64,000 bases of DNA from Watersipora subatra (Eukaryota; Bryozoa; Gymnolaemata; Cheilostomatida; Watersiporidae), in the NCBI RefSeq assembly GCF_963576615.1, contig NC_088716.1, positions 58,187,681 to 58,251,680 on the forward strand. Reading direction: 5' to 3'. This document shows positions 22,120-35,289 of the stretch, in pieces. The position numbers and the translations under genes were made by a program. The notes under the pieces were generated by a model that did no database searches, had not been told where the DNA came from, and was given only the letters and a program-made list of their open reading frames with translations. The first letter of the stretch is position 1. Every line of letters starts with the position of its first letter.

Positions 22120-22984
22120 AAACTGCATACAGTAGATCGTATAATATAATAAGGATTGTAAAACACGGTGCAAATAAACAAAATTATTGTAAAGAAACAA
22201 GTCATTTACATACACTTCTCACAGGCCTTAAGGATCTGCTGCAGGAGCTTGTAAGCAACACGGCATTTGTGACACCTTTGTGCAGTCCATTATTACTTGT
22301 TGAAAACATTTAGACTCGGTCAAGTTTTGTACTAATTGTTTCACTTTTCAGAAAAAATCCATGTTATTAGAAAAGCTTCCTCATTAGCTCTGGAAAACAA
22401 ATTTAAGCCGCGTTGCTGGTCGTGTGACAGAGAGAACACTACACCAAAACATAAAATCCCTGGAGCTACATAGTTATGTATATGCAACATATCCATAAGA
22501 CTGATGGAAAAAATTATTTATTAATCAGAGTCTAGTAATAAACTTAAGCATTCAATAATGTACAATATTGGCAGCAGTAAATAAATAATCATATTATAAT
22601 AGAAATATAAATGCTGATATTATCACAACACTCAATATTACAATAAATAGACACCGGCAGTAAATGCAAACTCTATATACATAAAGAATTAGTATCAGCT
22701 GGTAAATCCTATGTCTGTGGTGAATGAAAAAGTGGGTCCTGCTAACTTACTTGAAGTTAGAGATTTGGAGATCTGCTAGCAGCATGATCTTGCTGTCGTG
22801 TAGTCACGAAGGAGACAGTTTAGTTACTTGTGAATACTAAGTCTTTACAACTAGTGCTTTAGATAAATAAATAGCGAGAGCAGATAACTACAAGATAGAG
22901 GCATATCTCGCAAGCTTGGCCTTTTTAGAGCTTTCACGAGTGAAACTCTGTAATTCTCTTGACAGCTTCAGCAGGTGTTTTATG
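22120..22984. other. Sequence downstream of the CEP104 stop, no gene recognised
   Basis: AT-rich intergenic DNA. It presumably includes the CEP104 3' UTR on the minus strand. No other exon was recognised. Confidence 0.5.
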
Positions 22985-25900
22985 CTACTTTCGGCCTGTA
23001 GATTTACCGATTCGACTTTTGCCGACACCGGCAGTAGGTTTAACTCCTCCTTTAGATTTGTTCTTGTAGTTGTTATTATGTCTGCGTGGATTGCCTTTGC
23101 ACGCAGACGCCATGTTAGTCATGAGATGATCCGTCCAAGAGTTGTCTCCAGCTGGTATGTTCTGGTGGCAGAGAGGACAGTGTGATTTCTTCGGGTCTGC
23201 CGCTACAATGATATGTTAGTGCATGCTATCAACCAGGTTTTATTCATCACAAATCATACCTGACAGCGAATGGCCTGCCCCATAATACTGATTTGTTCTT
23301 TGTAATGGTAACCAGACTGGCTGACCTTTTGAACCATGAATAACGTATAATTAATACACAATTAACGATCAATAATGTCTGATTAACAACAATCGGACTA
23401 TCAATCTATCTTCTAGAACAAAAGGCTAAGGCATATCTCATCTAGGTTATACTGTCGAGGTCTAAGGCAATAAAATGAGTTAATGTCAAATCTACGGCTC
23501 TGTACCAAAAACACTGGCATACTAATGAGCGATTTTTGATCACTAAAGCCTGGTTTCCATATGACAGCGTAATGATCGTGCGCAGCCCAGTAATCGTGCG
23601 CAATGCATTTCTTGGGCGACGATGCAGTGTTTCCATATCGCACGTAAGCGTCATGCTTGCATTGGACAGGGTGGGTGATTTCCTTACTTTTTCGTAGGAG
23701 AGACCGATTTCTTCGGAAAACATCGCTCCATTTGAATTGTGGGATAGGTTGAAAAGGTCGGGCGGTGTATCGTGAGATACATCATTGCGCGCCACCATCT
23801 CAAGGATCCATTCTGTTGGATCCTTGCGATCAGCGTACGCACGTCACGCGATCGTCGTGCGTTGACGTTTTCATATCACCGCCGGCCTACGCACGACGTC
23901 GTGCGCCTTGTTGCACGCCTTGCGCTGTCATATGGAAACCAGGCTTTAGAGAATGAGATTTTAATTACGTACTCTGTTGGATAACAACAACTTCTATATA
24001 CTTATATATAGCTCTATGTATTTATAGACAGCTAAACTAAAAGACTAAAGAATCATGCTTACATGCAATAAAATATATAAAGGTAGGTTCAATTACAATC
24101 CAAGTTAACTGAAGTTAAAATAATTCCATAAATTCTTTTATACTTTTTTACTTTATTTTAGACATATTGAATTTTTTTATCTGTTTAGACCTTGCTGTAT
24201 GAAACAGTGAAAGCAAAATAGGGTGAAAAAAACGCTTTAAGGATAGCTGGGGCATCTATTACGGTATATATTTTTTAATTATTTTAGACACAACATTTTC
24301 CTTTTTTGTGTAGCATAAATCTTGTTGTGCAAAAAGTTAAAGACTCAATTTAAATTGACATTGAAAAAGTACGGTCCCTTTAGTTCAGTGTACAATTACT
24401 GTAATCATGGACCCTAAGCTAAGAGTAAGTGATAAGTAAGAGGGAAAGTTGTTGATACAAACCAATAATATCACAGTTACTATACAGTATTTGAATTAAG
24501 AAGGTAAGTTTAGTTTTATCCTTTTGAAAGGTCAAAGCGATGAGTTTAAAAAAATCTTGGAACGGAGGCTATTTATGTGAATTTTGTGCATTGTATCACA
24601 TAAAATCCCTGCAAAGTAAACGCTTTCGGAATGAATTATTTACGTTATGAGAGCGTCTACTGCATAGTTTTAAACCTACGATTGCAGGCTTTGGCCTTGA
24701 CATGCTCATCAAATTCAGTTTTGGGTATAGCTTCAGTGCATCGCGGACACTTGCTGTAGGTGCCTTTCGCCTCACATTCCGTGAGCAAGTGCTCTGTCAG
24801 TCCAGCTATCTCCACCACCTGCATAGTGTGTCAGACATCAGAGAAAACAGAGTCAACCAAAATAGAATAGCGTTATGTCCTTGGTTGAGTAGCGATGAGT
24901 CTCCGCTACTCTTTTCTAAGTTTATAAAAATGTAACCTGATACACCTAACAGGATGTAGCTGAGTGTATGCACCTTCTGAATGTAAAAGCACTTGCTATA
25001 CAATCAACTAGTGGGAAAAAAGGATTTAATTGTATGTAACAACGATAGCTTTTAGGATTAACATCGTCTATAACTTACCTGCTTACAGTTGCTGCAGCGC
25101 TTTAACATCGGGCAACTCTTCCAGTAGTGTAGGTCAAGGCCTTCTTCCGTGAAGGTGTCATTCTGCTCGTTGCAGAATATGCAGGTGCTGCAGAGTAAAC
25201 ATTAGCAGGTGACACATTTAGCAGGTGACACATTTAGCAGCCAATCCTAACAGTTCATAAGCGTCTCAATAGTGTCGTTAAATTTCAAACAATTGAACAA
25301 AGCATAAAAACCGACGTGACAAGAAGCCTACTAACCGGTCAAATTTCGTAATGGTCGACATTGCATCTTCTTCAAGAGGAGGTACTATCGACTTCTAAAA
25401 AAAAAGGTAAAGTCGTCGAAATTGGCAAAATGAAAGACTAGTCTTGTTATGGTAGTGAGGAGCTGGTGAGCAGCATCATATCGGCATCATACGCTCCTAC
25501 CTTATTGCTGACAGATCCCTTCTTCTTGTTGTTAGCTGGCAGGTTGGATTGCAACGCTCTCATTTGTGCGATTTGCCGTTGCAGATCCTCCACTTCTGCC
25601 TTTTTAGCCGCTTCATCTGCCTGTCGATTTTTCTGAGAAAAAGATAATTCCAATTGTTTCAGAGGAGTTTTTGAATGTCCAGAAAGTTGAATACTGTGTA
25701 GATATGACAGAGTACAGGATACAATGCTACTGCCGTTATCACAAGAGCGTGGTAGGTAAAATTCAAAGTCCCAGTACCATCAGTGTTCCTCAAGAATGCG
25801 GAAGAGTGACCAAATAAAATCTCTAGCAATAAAGTAATAAATAATGTATCTAAAGTATAGCATGATTACATGTAAGTAGTTCCTTCCACAATGTGCACAG

Positions 25901-28900
25901 CAGAAACCAATTAGAGTGAGCGCCCAAGACTTACAGACAAATGATACTGAAGCCTGCAGACACCGAGTCAGAACATAACTGCTTACAGTTAAATTATAAG
26001 AACTCTGGCAATAAATATTGTGCGAAGCAATAGAGCTTTAAAGATACTTACACCATAGTACTATAAGAGAATGATACTGCATGATACACTGCATTTTTCA
26101 ACCATTAATACTGTACAGCAACACCAGTTAATATTGGTGTATGTTTGGGAACACATAATCGATTCCCCTGCATAGCAAGCAGAGTCATTCTTGTACAAAT
26201 GAGCGGAGTTGGGAGGTCTCTTTCAATACGTCAAATCTTCCATGGGAAAATCTCTATGCAAGTAAATCCATCGCAGCAGCAAACATAACTTGAATCACTA
26301 ATACATACAATCTAATAACGAAGGTTAATGTTAGCCTCGCATGTTTAAAGGATGGGGACCAATAAGGTGAGAGCTGAAAGGCTGGGGACCAATTAAGCGA
26401 GAGCTGAAAGGTGGGGGGATCAATTAGGTGAGAGCTGAAAGGCTGGGGAACAATTCGGTGAGAGCTGGTCATCAAACAATGGATCAACAAAATCTTGCAA
26501 ATAACTTCTGTCCTTAGCGTCACAAACTCAAAGTTATGAACAGATTTCCAGGATTTTCCATAACCAGGTTTCAAGCATTCACTAGCCGCTTTCAACTAAC
26601 CAGTTTGTATATTTAAAAGAGTACTTGTCATATCTCATGTGTTCACCTCACGCATTATCCTGATACCACAATAACTGTATTATCCTGATAACACAATAAC
26701 TGTATTACCCTGATACCACAATAACTATGCTATCCTGATACCACAATAACTATATTATCCTGATAACACAATAACTGTATTATCCTGATACTACAATAAC
26801 TATAGTGTGAGGTCATACGCCTGCTCTAACTTACCTCAATTTCCTTTTTACTAGGTTTGCCATCAATAACATCAAAGGCCTCAAACAACTGCCTATAGAG
26901 TGTATTTCTCCTAGTCTTTTCATCATCAGGTGGGAGATAACTTTTGACGGCGGAACTACGCTCTTTGTAAAGTTTGATAATAAGTGCTTCTGTAAGGGAC
27001 CGGACTTGCCCAGAGTGATGCTGGAGAGCATTCACACAGAACTTCATCAGGTTATCAACAGTCAGACCACTGCAATGAGCATAATAACATTCATAAGAAC
27101 ACACCCTGCCATATGCTTTATCATAATACGAGCATCTGTCTGTCTGTCCGATGCCACTCTAAGCATTAGGAAAAAGATTGCTACACACAGAAATCGAACC
27201 GAGATATTCGGATTTCCAGCCAAGCACAGTACTAGCTGCGGCACTCGATCACCTTGCTGCATCATGAAATAATTATGCGCATACATATTACCCACCCGGG
27301 ACTGCGAGCTTTTAGTACAGATTACTAAAGATTTGTTTAGTAGTCTACTTGCTGCCTATGATTTTTGTTAATACAATGACTCAATCAAATGTATTAGTCC
27401 ATTACTAGGTTTTCTCCCTACCCTATGCTGAGCTCATGGAGGGTAGCCCCATCACTTTTGGAAGCTGATGGAAAGGTGGTCCATTATTAGTATAGTTCTA
27501 CTCTCGCAGCAACACAATTATTGGCATGAACAGAAGCTGTGCCGAGCACCTTTGTCTGCATTTTGTAGAATTTTTTAGCGAGCCACGAGTTCACACGATA
27601 AAAAACAGCTCAGAGGTGATTAATTCCAGCAGCATTGGACCCTTGGAATTTATCATAATTATTATATACCTACCGAAGGTCATAAATTTTTTAATAAAAA
27701 ACTGACAAAAATGTTGGTGGCTTCAATTAAACTGATTCTTTAGTTTCATAAGAAGCACTAGCTGGAAGCGCGGGTATTAAAACCAGCTTGTAAACAATGA
27801 GAGGTAGTGAGAGTTGCCTGCCACTTGCTATTAGCCTGGCACATTGCCAATGAATAACCTGAATAAGCTTACTAATAAGAGCTACCATTTCTCATTGCGT
27901 TACGCCATCACCTGGTGTCGTGACAGAGATCAGTAGCGTATTTGCTCTCATATAGTGACATATACTGCCTAGCAAATTTATCACGCTCATGTGGCTTAAT
28001 TATTAAGGGGTTGGACCGGCGAACGGGAGGCGATCAGAATCTCCGATACGGATTCGTTATTCCAAGATATTAATAGCTATAGCTGAACTATCACAACGAC
28101 GAACAAATACTCACACGACCAGCTTTGAGAAATATATAGATAGATGTTCAATTTGCATGTTCTAATTTTCATGAGAGTTAAAACAGGTAAAACCATTCTT
28201 TGAATGGATTCCCTGTTCTAGCAAAGACAGAAGTGTGTTGTACCCTATGAAATCACTCGAGTACCCTTGTCTACACATTCATATGGTGAGAGCTGTATAC
28301 ATCATCAAAACAGCATTGGAGTTCATAACGGCTTTTCAATACAAGAACTAAAATGACACAAAGGAATTACTGTGACCTGTTTCCAGCTCACCTGTCCTTG
28401 CTTGTCAGCTTGGTATACAACTCATCCACGACTTCCACATGACTCTGAGCGAGTCTAGGAGCTGTGTTCAGTTTAAATGGCCGCACGCAGAATAATGGTA
28501 CAGCATGTGTTGCCTGCAAGATGAACATGATAACACAACTGTAAGCGTGATCAATTCAGTGAAGTCGTGCTTACAAGCCCTTGACAAGCCTATTATATAC
28601 ATGTATATATTGTCAAAAGTTAACCATGTTCACTAGGTTTACACAAACTGTATAAGTTTATTAGATACAGAAATACGATTTTTGAAAGGTTACATAGTTC
28701 AACCAAAAAGTAACAAACATTGCATCGACCAGCCAAGTAAATTAATAAATGAAAATCACCACTTGTTTGGAAATAGGTTATAGTGATCCGGAAACTAAAG
28801 AATGGAGCAAAACATTTATTGGTATTGAATTGTGAGTAACATCAAGTCAAACGATTACTAACACTACTTAGTGCATATCAATCAAACCTGACAAACGCAC

Positions 28901-31900
28901 AAGCCATGCCTTTTACAGGTCTATTGGCAACCAACTTTAGAGTCACCAACAGAGAGCAGGCAAATTTCTCTATAACCCACTACAGTTGAACTCGACACTA
29001 ACCAAGATATTAAGTTTGACATAAACGACTAAAATTATTGCCTCAGCTCACCGGTTGAGCTAGTGAAGAAGGGCACTATGAAGCACAGACCAGAGGCTAG
29101 GTGAGTTAAAGTGTGTGTGAGACGAATATGACAGTGAGATACACGATTTATAGACTAGAGCTGTCCTAACAAGAGATGTGCCTCTTCAAACCACTTGCCT
29201 TTCAGAAATTAATTAACTCATAGCAAACTGAAAAACAAATTTTTACAAAAGTAAATCTGTTTCTATGGCTACACAGAGTGATGGCTGGCACCTGTGAGAA
29301 CATCGACATGTTTTCAGACAACTTTTAGTCTTGTGTCTGGGTGGTAAATTATTTTATTGCTAAATGTAACTTGTTTTGTAAGTTAACAGAAAAGATATTG
29401 GCCATTGCAATAACTCTTTTCACAAGTAATATCGAAAAAGCATAATTAAAATTTTCCTGCACATATAACTGCATTGTGCAACACGGATTGCGAGTAAATT
29501 TATACTAAAGTAGAAAGTGGATATAAAATATTTTCAGAATGCACATAATAAGAAGGCACAACTTCACAAAAAGCACATGCCTGTATAGCTGCTAAAAGAT
29601 CACAATGATGTTCCACCCAGACATCAGTACCCTAAATCACCAGCCTGTGTAGCCGCAACTTAACAATTTGATCGAATAACGTATTTTCCAATCACTTTAG
29701 AATGGCAGTTCTCTGTTCTAGACAGCTCTTACTACACTAACTTCTATTTATTAGAAAAAGCAAATAATTATAGATTGATGACATACCTTGGGACCCTATG
29801 AACAAAGGAAATCGAAGGTAAAATGCAGAACAAAACAAATCTACCTAAAAACTCTACTCGTCCCTATTGACAGCATAAAGAGTAATGATTCATATAACCA
29901 TGACAAGAAATATACACCTATAGACTACACGGAGCAGGAAAAAGGTCTTCAAATGTGATTCTTTGAAAAATGTACAAAAATGTGTTTGTGTAATCTAGGC
30001 TCTCCGGAGACCACAGTCAAGTCGCTGTCAAGTCTCTGGAGACCACAGTCAAGTCGCTGTCAAGTCTCTGGAGACCACAGTCAAGTCGCTGTCAAGTCTC
30101 TGGAGACCACAGTCAAGTCGCTGTCCTGAATGCTGGCAAATAAGCCGCCACTGGAGCTACAATCAAGTGTGGCGAGTGCTGACAAATGTTTGTAACGAGA
30201 GCTGAGCCAGTAGCGCATAGTAGATGCTATTATACAGATCCTACAGTCATCTACACATACATGTCCCAATACAACTATGTATAAGTAAATGTCAGCTCAG
30301 GTATCTCTCCTTGTTGCGGACTACACAAATGAAGTTATTAGTCAGTGATCAAAACACTACAAACGTCTTAAAAATCTACCAATAGAATTCTGGCTTGATG
30401 AATATAAACAATACATCTGGCCCAAGGTTTTACATACTGGTAATGTTTACCTAGTTGATTTTGTGAGCAATTGTAAAATTTGAAATTGCCTAAAATAAGG
30501 AAGCCTATAAACAGCGAGTCGCGTGTTCTGCAGATTGCACCTGTGGTTATTTGCAGCGATTCATCACGGACAATGGGCACAACATGTTATGATTGTTTTC
30601 CAACGACTCCACACATTTCAAGTTATTTCCCTAGAGATTCATTACTCTTTTTCATAAATATTCTGGATCAATATCAACTAATTTAAAAAAGGTGAGAGTA
30701 ATAAGCGTCTATTCTATTTTACTACCAGCTGTTCTATATTCAATTCTATTTGTTAGCAATAAATGAGAACAAATCGCCGATTGACAACTGAATCAGCTAC
30801 CGAATTGCATTGCTAAAGTACTGCTCATGTGGAATGACACTAATAAGAAGACAGCTGCCAAGAGCAGTTCCCAATAAACAAACAAAAGAGGGAAACGAAC
30901 AGAGGGAGAGGTGGGGAGAAAGAAGATAGGAGTGCAGAGCAAAAATGGGCTGTGGGAAATAGAATATGGGAAATCGAGGTGATGAAAATGTAGGTCCGAG
31001 ACAAAGGAATGAAGAGAAAAGGTGGTTAGAGAGAAAACAGGCTGGTGAAAAAGGTGGTTAGAGAGAAAACAGGATGGTGAAAAAGGTGGTTAGAGAGAAA
31101 ACAGGCTGGTGAAAAAGGTCGTTAGAGAGAAAACAGGCTGGTGAAAAAGGTGGTTAAAAAGAAAACAGGCTGGTGTAAAAGGTGGTTGAAGAGAAAACAG
31201 GCTGGTGAAAAAGATGGTTAGAGAAAAAACAGGCTGGTGAAAAAGGTGGTTAGAGAGGAAACAGGATGGTGAAAAAGGTGGTTAGAGAGAAAACAGGCTG
31301 GTGAAAAAGGTGGTTAAAGAGAAAACAGGCTGGTTAAAAAGGTGGTTAGAGAGAAAACAGGCTGGTGAAAAAGGTGGTTAGAGAGGAAACAGGATGGTGA
31401 AAAAGGTGGTTAGAGAGAAAACAGGCTGGTGAAAAAGGTCGTTAGAGAGAAAACAGGCTGGTGAAAAAGGTGGTTAAAGAGAAAACAGGCTGGTGTAAAA
31501 GGTGGTTAAAGAGAAAACAGGCTGGTGAAAAAGGTGGTTAGAGAGAAAGCAGGCTGGTGAAAAAGGTGGTTAGAGAGAAAACAGGCTGGTGAAAAAGGTG
31601 GTTAGAGAGAAAACAGGCTGGTGAAAAAGGTGGTTAAAGAGAAAACAGGATGGTGAAAAAGGTGGTTAGAGAGAAAACAGGCTGGTGAAAAAGGTGGTTA
31701 GAGAGAAAACAGGCTGGTGAAAAAGATAGCTAAAGAGAAAACAGGCTGGTGTAAAAGGTGGTTAGAGAGAAAACAGGCTGGTGAAAAAGGTGGTTAGAGA
31801 GAAAACAGGCTGGTGAAAAAGGTGGTTAGAGAGAAAACAGGCTGGTGAAAAAGGTGGTTAAAGAGAAAACAGGATGGTGAAAAAGGTGGTTAGAGAGAAA

Positions 31901-34900
31901 ACAGGCTGGTGAAAAAGGTGGTTAGAGAGAAAACAGGCTGGTGAAAAAGATGGCTAAAGAGAAAACAGGCTGGTGAAAAAGGTGGCTAAAGAGAAAACAG
32001 GCTGGTGAAAAAGGTGGTTAAAGAGAAATTATGCTGAAAAGAATGAAGCTGCATAGACAGAAAGCTTGATAAAAAGTTGGAAGCTGTCAGCGGATAGAAT
32101 GAGAAATGAGAAGTGACAGCTTCATATTAGCATAACTTACCTGAAGCTCTGGGTACTGAGACATCTCAATAATCTGTGTCTTTGCTTCAGTTCGTGTTCT
32201 TGCTGCCTGCAACAATCATAAGAAGCAAGGCTAAGACCTGCAACCTGAATAGACAATTGCGTATCATTCACTATCGTCGGAATATCAATGCTTGAATAAC
32301 AATAATGCAAAGAAGACAGGATAAAATGATGTTAAGAGATGCTGGATATTGGTTCAATTAAACACCTTTATAACCCATTTTACTGCATCTAATCCTTGCA
32401 GGGTTAATAATTATGCCTCTGATGGCTTGTAGGTGACTAAATATCAAAATAACTGATAAACAGGTGTTGTGAATGTGATTCACTTGAGCCCTGACAGCGA
32501 TATAAACTGGCAGTTCTCCGGAAAATCCAGAACCAATGAATTAGCGGTGGATAGCTAAGACTCAAGACTTACCGTATCTCCTGTTTTATGCATTATTTCT
32601 GGAATTGTCTTCTCACAGGTGTAATGAATGTCATGCTTCGGAATTCTACAAAACAAACAACAACGTAGCGCTTGTACATGCAACAGGCAGACATGCATAG
32701 ACTCTAACAACACACAAGGTACCAACCATACATGTACTTATTCTTAAAAAGGGCTCACAAAAACTTCCCATAGTATTGCTAATACGCACCTGTTGTTGGG
32801 GACAAACACGGTGAGGAGATACTTGAGAGCATTGATGGTGGACTTAAATACGGAGTGAACTGAGTCTTTCAAAAGCTTGTGTATGAGAAAAGTAGCAGCC
32901 TTCATCATAGCCTTAGCCTCTTCCTTATCCCCCTGGAACTCCGTGAGGCGATTAACAAGGTCGGACATGCATTCCTCTTTAGTTGAGTAGTTTCTCCCAT
33001 ATGCTTTCTGCACCTATACGACAGAATAATTTAAATAAAAACCTATTGTTTCAAGTCAGCCAGCAAAAAACTTGAGTGAATATAAAGTAGGGTAAACCAA
33101 TAAATGCAGATAGAGAAAACGATGTGATGAGTGATCGGAATACCAAGAGGTTTCCGTGCTGTCAACGGAGTATCCACTAAACAATGTTATTAGGCTGATA
33201 ACAGGAGTACCTACCAGCTCAACGCCAAATACATCTATAACAAAAGCTGCCTCCCTCTGATCTTTTTCTGTCATAAAACTCGTGTTGGCGTCTGATCTGT
33301 CTGTCTGCCCACCGAGAGTAGCATCATCCTCGAGCTCTGCGGGGGCGCTGTATCTGCAACATTGAGGTTCCTGTGAGCCGGCTGGATCAGCCAATGTTTC
33401 TACAGTCATCTCAACAGTTTGAGTAAAATAACTGTCACAATTCTAATAATTCATTTTGAGATGTTCTGTTTACTACTACAAACTTTACCAGCTTAACTGT
33501 AAGAGCATAACAAGGAAGAATCAGAGGCTTCCAATATACAAATCTAAATAAGTATACTAGAAAGAACATAACTCCTCATTTGTGAGGAGTTATGTTTCCT
33601 CATTTGTGAAGAAAAACCCCTCACAAATGAGCTGTAGGGGTGAATCACAGACAGCTATTCAATGAGACAGCTACACTAAATCGTAGAACAGCCAAGAAAT
33701 CGTAGAAACTAGGTACTGTGCTAAGAGTTGGTCTGGAGATGGCATAGACTGGTAACTGCGTTAAGAGGTTGGTTGTTAAGAGTGTTGGTTGATCTAAAAA
33801 TGATATAAACTAGGCAATGCGCTAATAGATTTTATCTAGAGATGGTACAAACTAGTTACCATGCAAAGAAAGTTGGTCTAAATGTGGTATTAACTGGTTA
33901 ATTAACTGAATACTCACGACTGTTTAGGGCTTGGTAAAGCTCTGTCATCCCTATCTACCTGCTCTGTTCTTTTAGGACTAGGAGGGTTCTGTATTCGTGG
34001 TGAGTCTCTAGCACTAAAACAATCCTTTGTGTAAATCATTTCTTGCGTGTAGCTTAACCCCTACTATAAAACCCCTACGTCAAAGATGTGCGCTCCCCAT
34101 CAACTTATTGTAAAAATTACCGCAATCATAGTCTATAACACCTGTAAGATTGATCAAAAAAAGAAGAAAAGTTGTTGATGCAATCCAATAATACTGCAGT
34201 TACGGTACAGCCTACAAATTAGAAGAGTTAAGTCAAGGTTTACCCTTTTTAGCATAGCCAAAGGAGTGAGTTTGAAAAAATCTTAGAATGGATTAGGCGA
34301 TTTACATGTACTTAACCGCTCTTATAATGTAAATTTCCTATAACATAAACGCTCCTGGAACGGATTATTTACATTTTAGGAGCGCCTACTGTATATGTTA
34401 CTGCCTTGAGTTTGACATTGTTTTGTTTGCTATGCACAGCTAAAACTGTAAGCGTATTATTTGGTACAATGAAGAGAGGAACACAGAACCTAAAATTATC
34501 AGCAAGCTACTAATTACTATGACTAAATCACGCTGGTTTAATCCTAAACCACTCTGTTGTGAGCAAATCAATCGAGCGCTAACAGAATAGAATGAATTAA
34601 AAGAAAAACAATTTATTATGAAGAGCCTGAATAATATAGAGGAAAATGGCAGGAGTTGCGAGCTCATGACAAATACAAAAATATATGAGAAGCAGTCTGA
34701 AAATAACAAATACCAGCGCGTCAGCACACCAGAAAAAACCATAACAACAAAGAGATGAATCAGCCACCACAGTTTTGATACCATGGCAAGACTTACAGTG
34801 CCGGAAGACGCCTTTCATCATTAGGGTTCCCAACCCTGGGGCTCACCATGTTCACAACTCTAGGGCTAGACAGATTAAAATAGTTGTTGCAGATGGGTCA

Positions 34901-35258
34901 GTAAATTTATAGGAACGAAAAGGGTAAAAATTAGATTCTGTTCCAGTTGTTGAAACAGAAACAACACGAAAAAGCCAAAATGAAAAATATCCATGCGTCT
35001 CCTTAACTACACATAGCTAGGAAATTTATAAGTGATAATACCTCTGACCAACAGTTGGAAGGGGGCTGGACTGACTGGGACGTGTGACTGTGGCCTTAGG
35101 GAGTGGAGGACTCGGTATTTCCTCTAGTCGCGAAGGAGGAGGCTCTACTCGGGGTGACTGCTTTACTGTATTCTGCATAGAGAAATCTCACCGAATTGTA
35201 CAAATTTATATGCTTAGAATTTTAGCAGTGCATAGCGAACAAAACAATGTCAAACAAG

Positions 35259-35289
<31 letters not shown>

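Noticed and set aside
31019..32029. CRISPR array (about 31 repeats of 32 bp)
   Set aside because: The units are directly adjacent with no unique spacers; it is a minisatellite in a eukaryotic intron.
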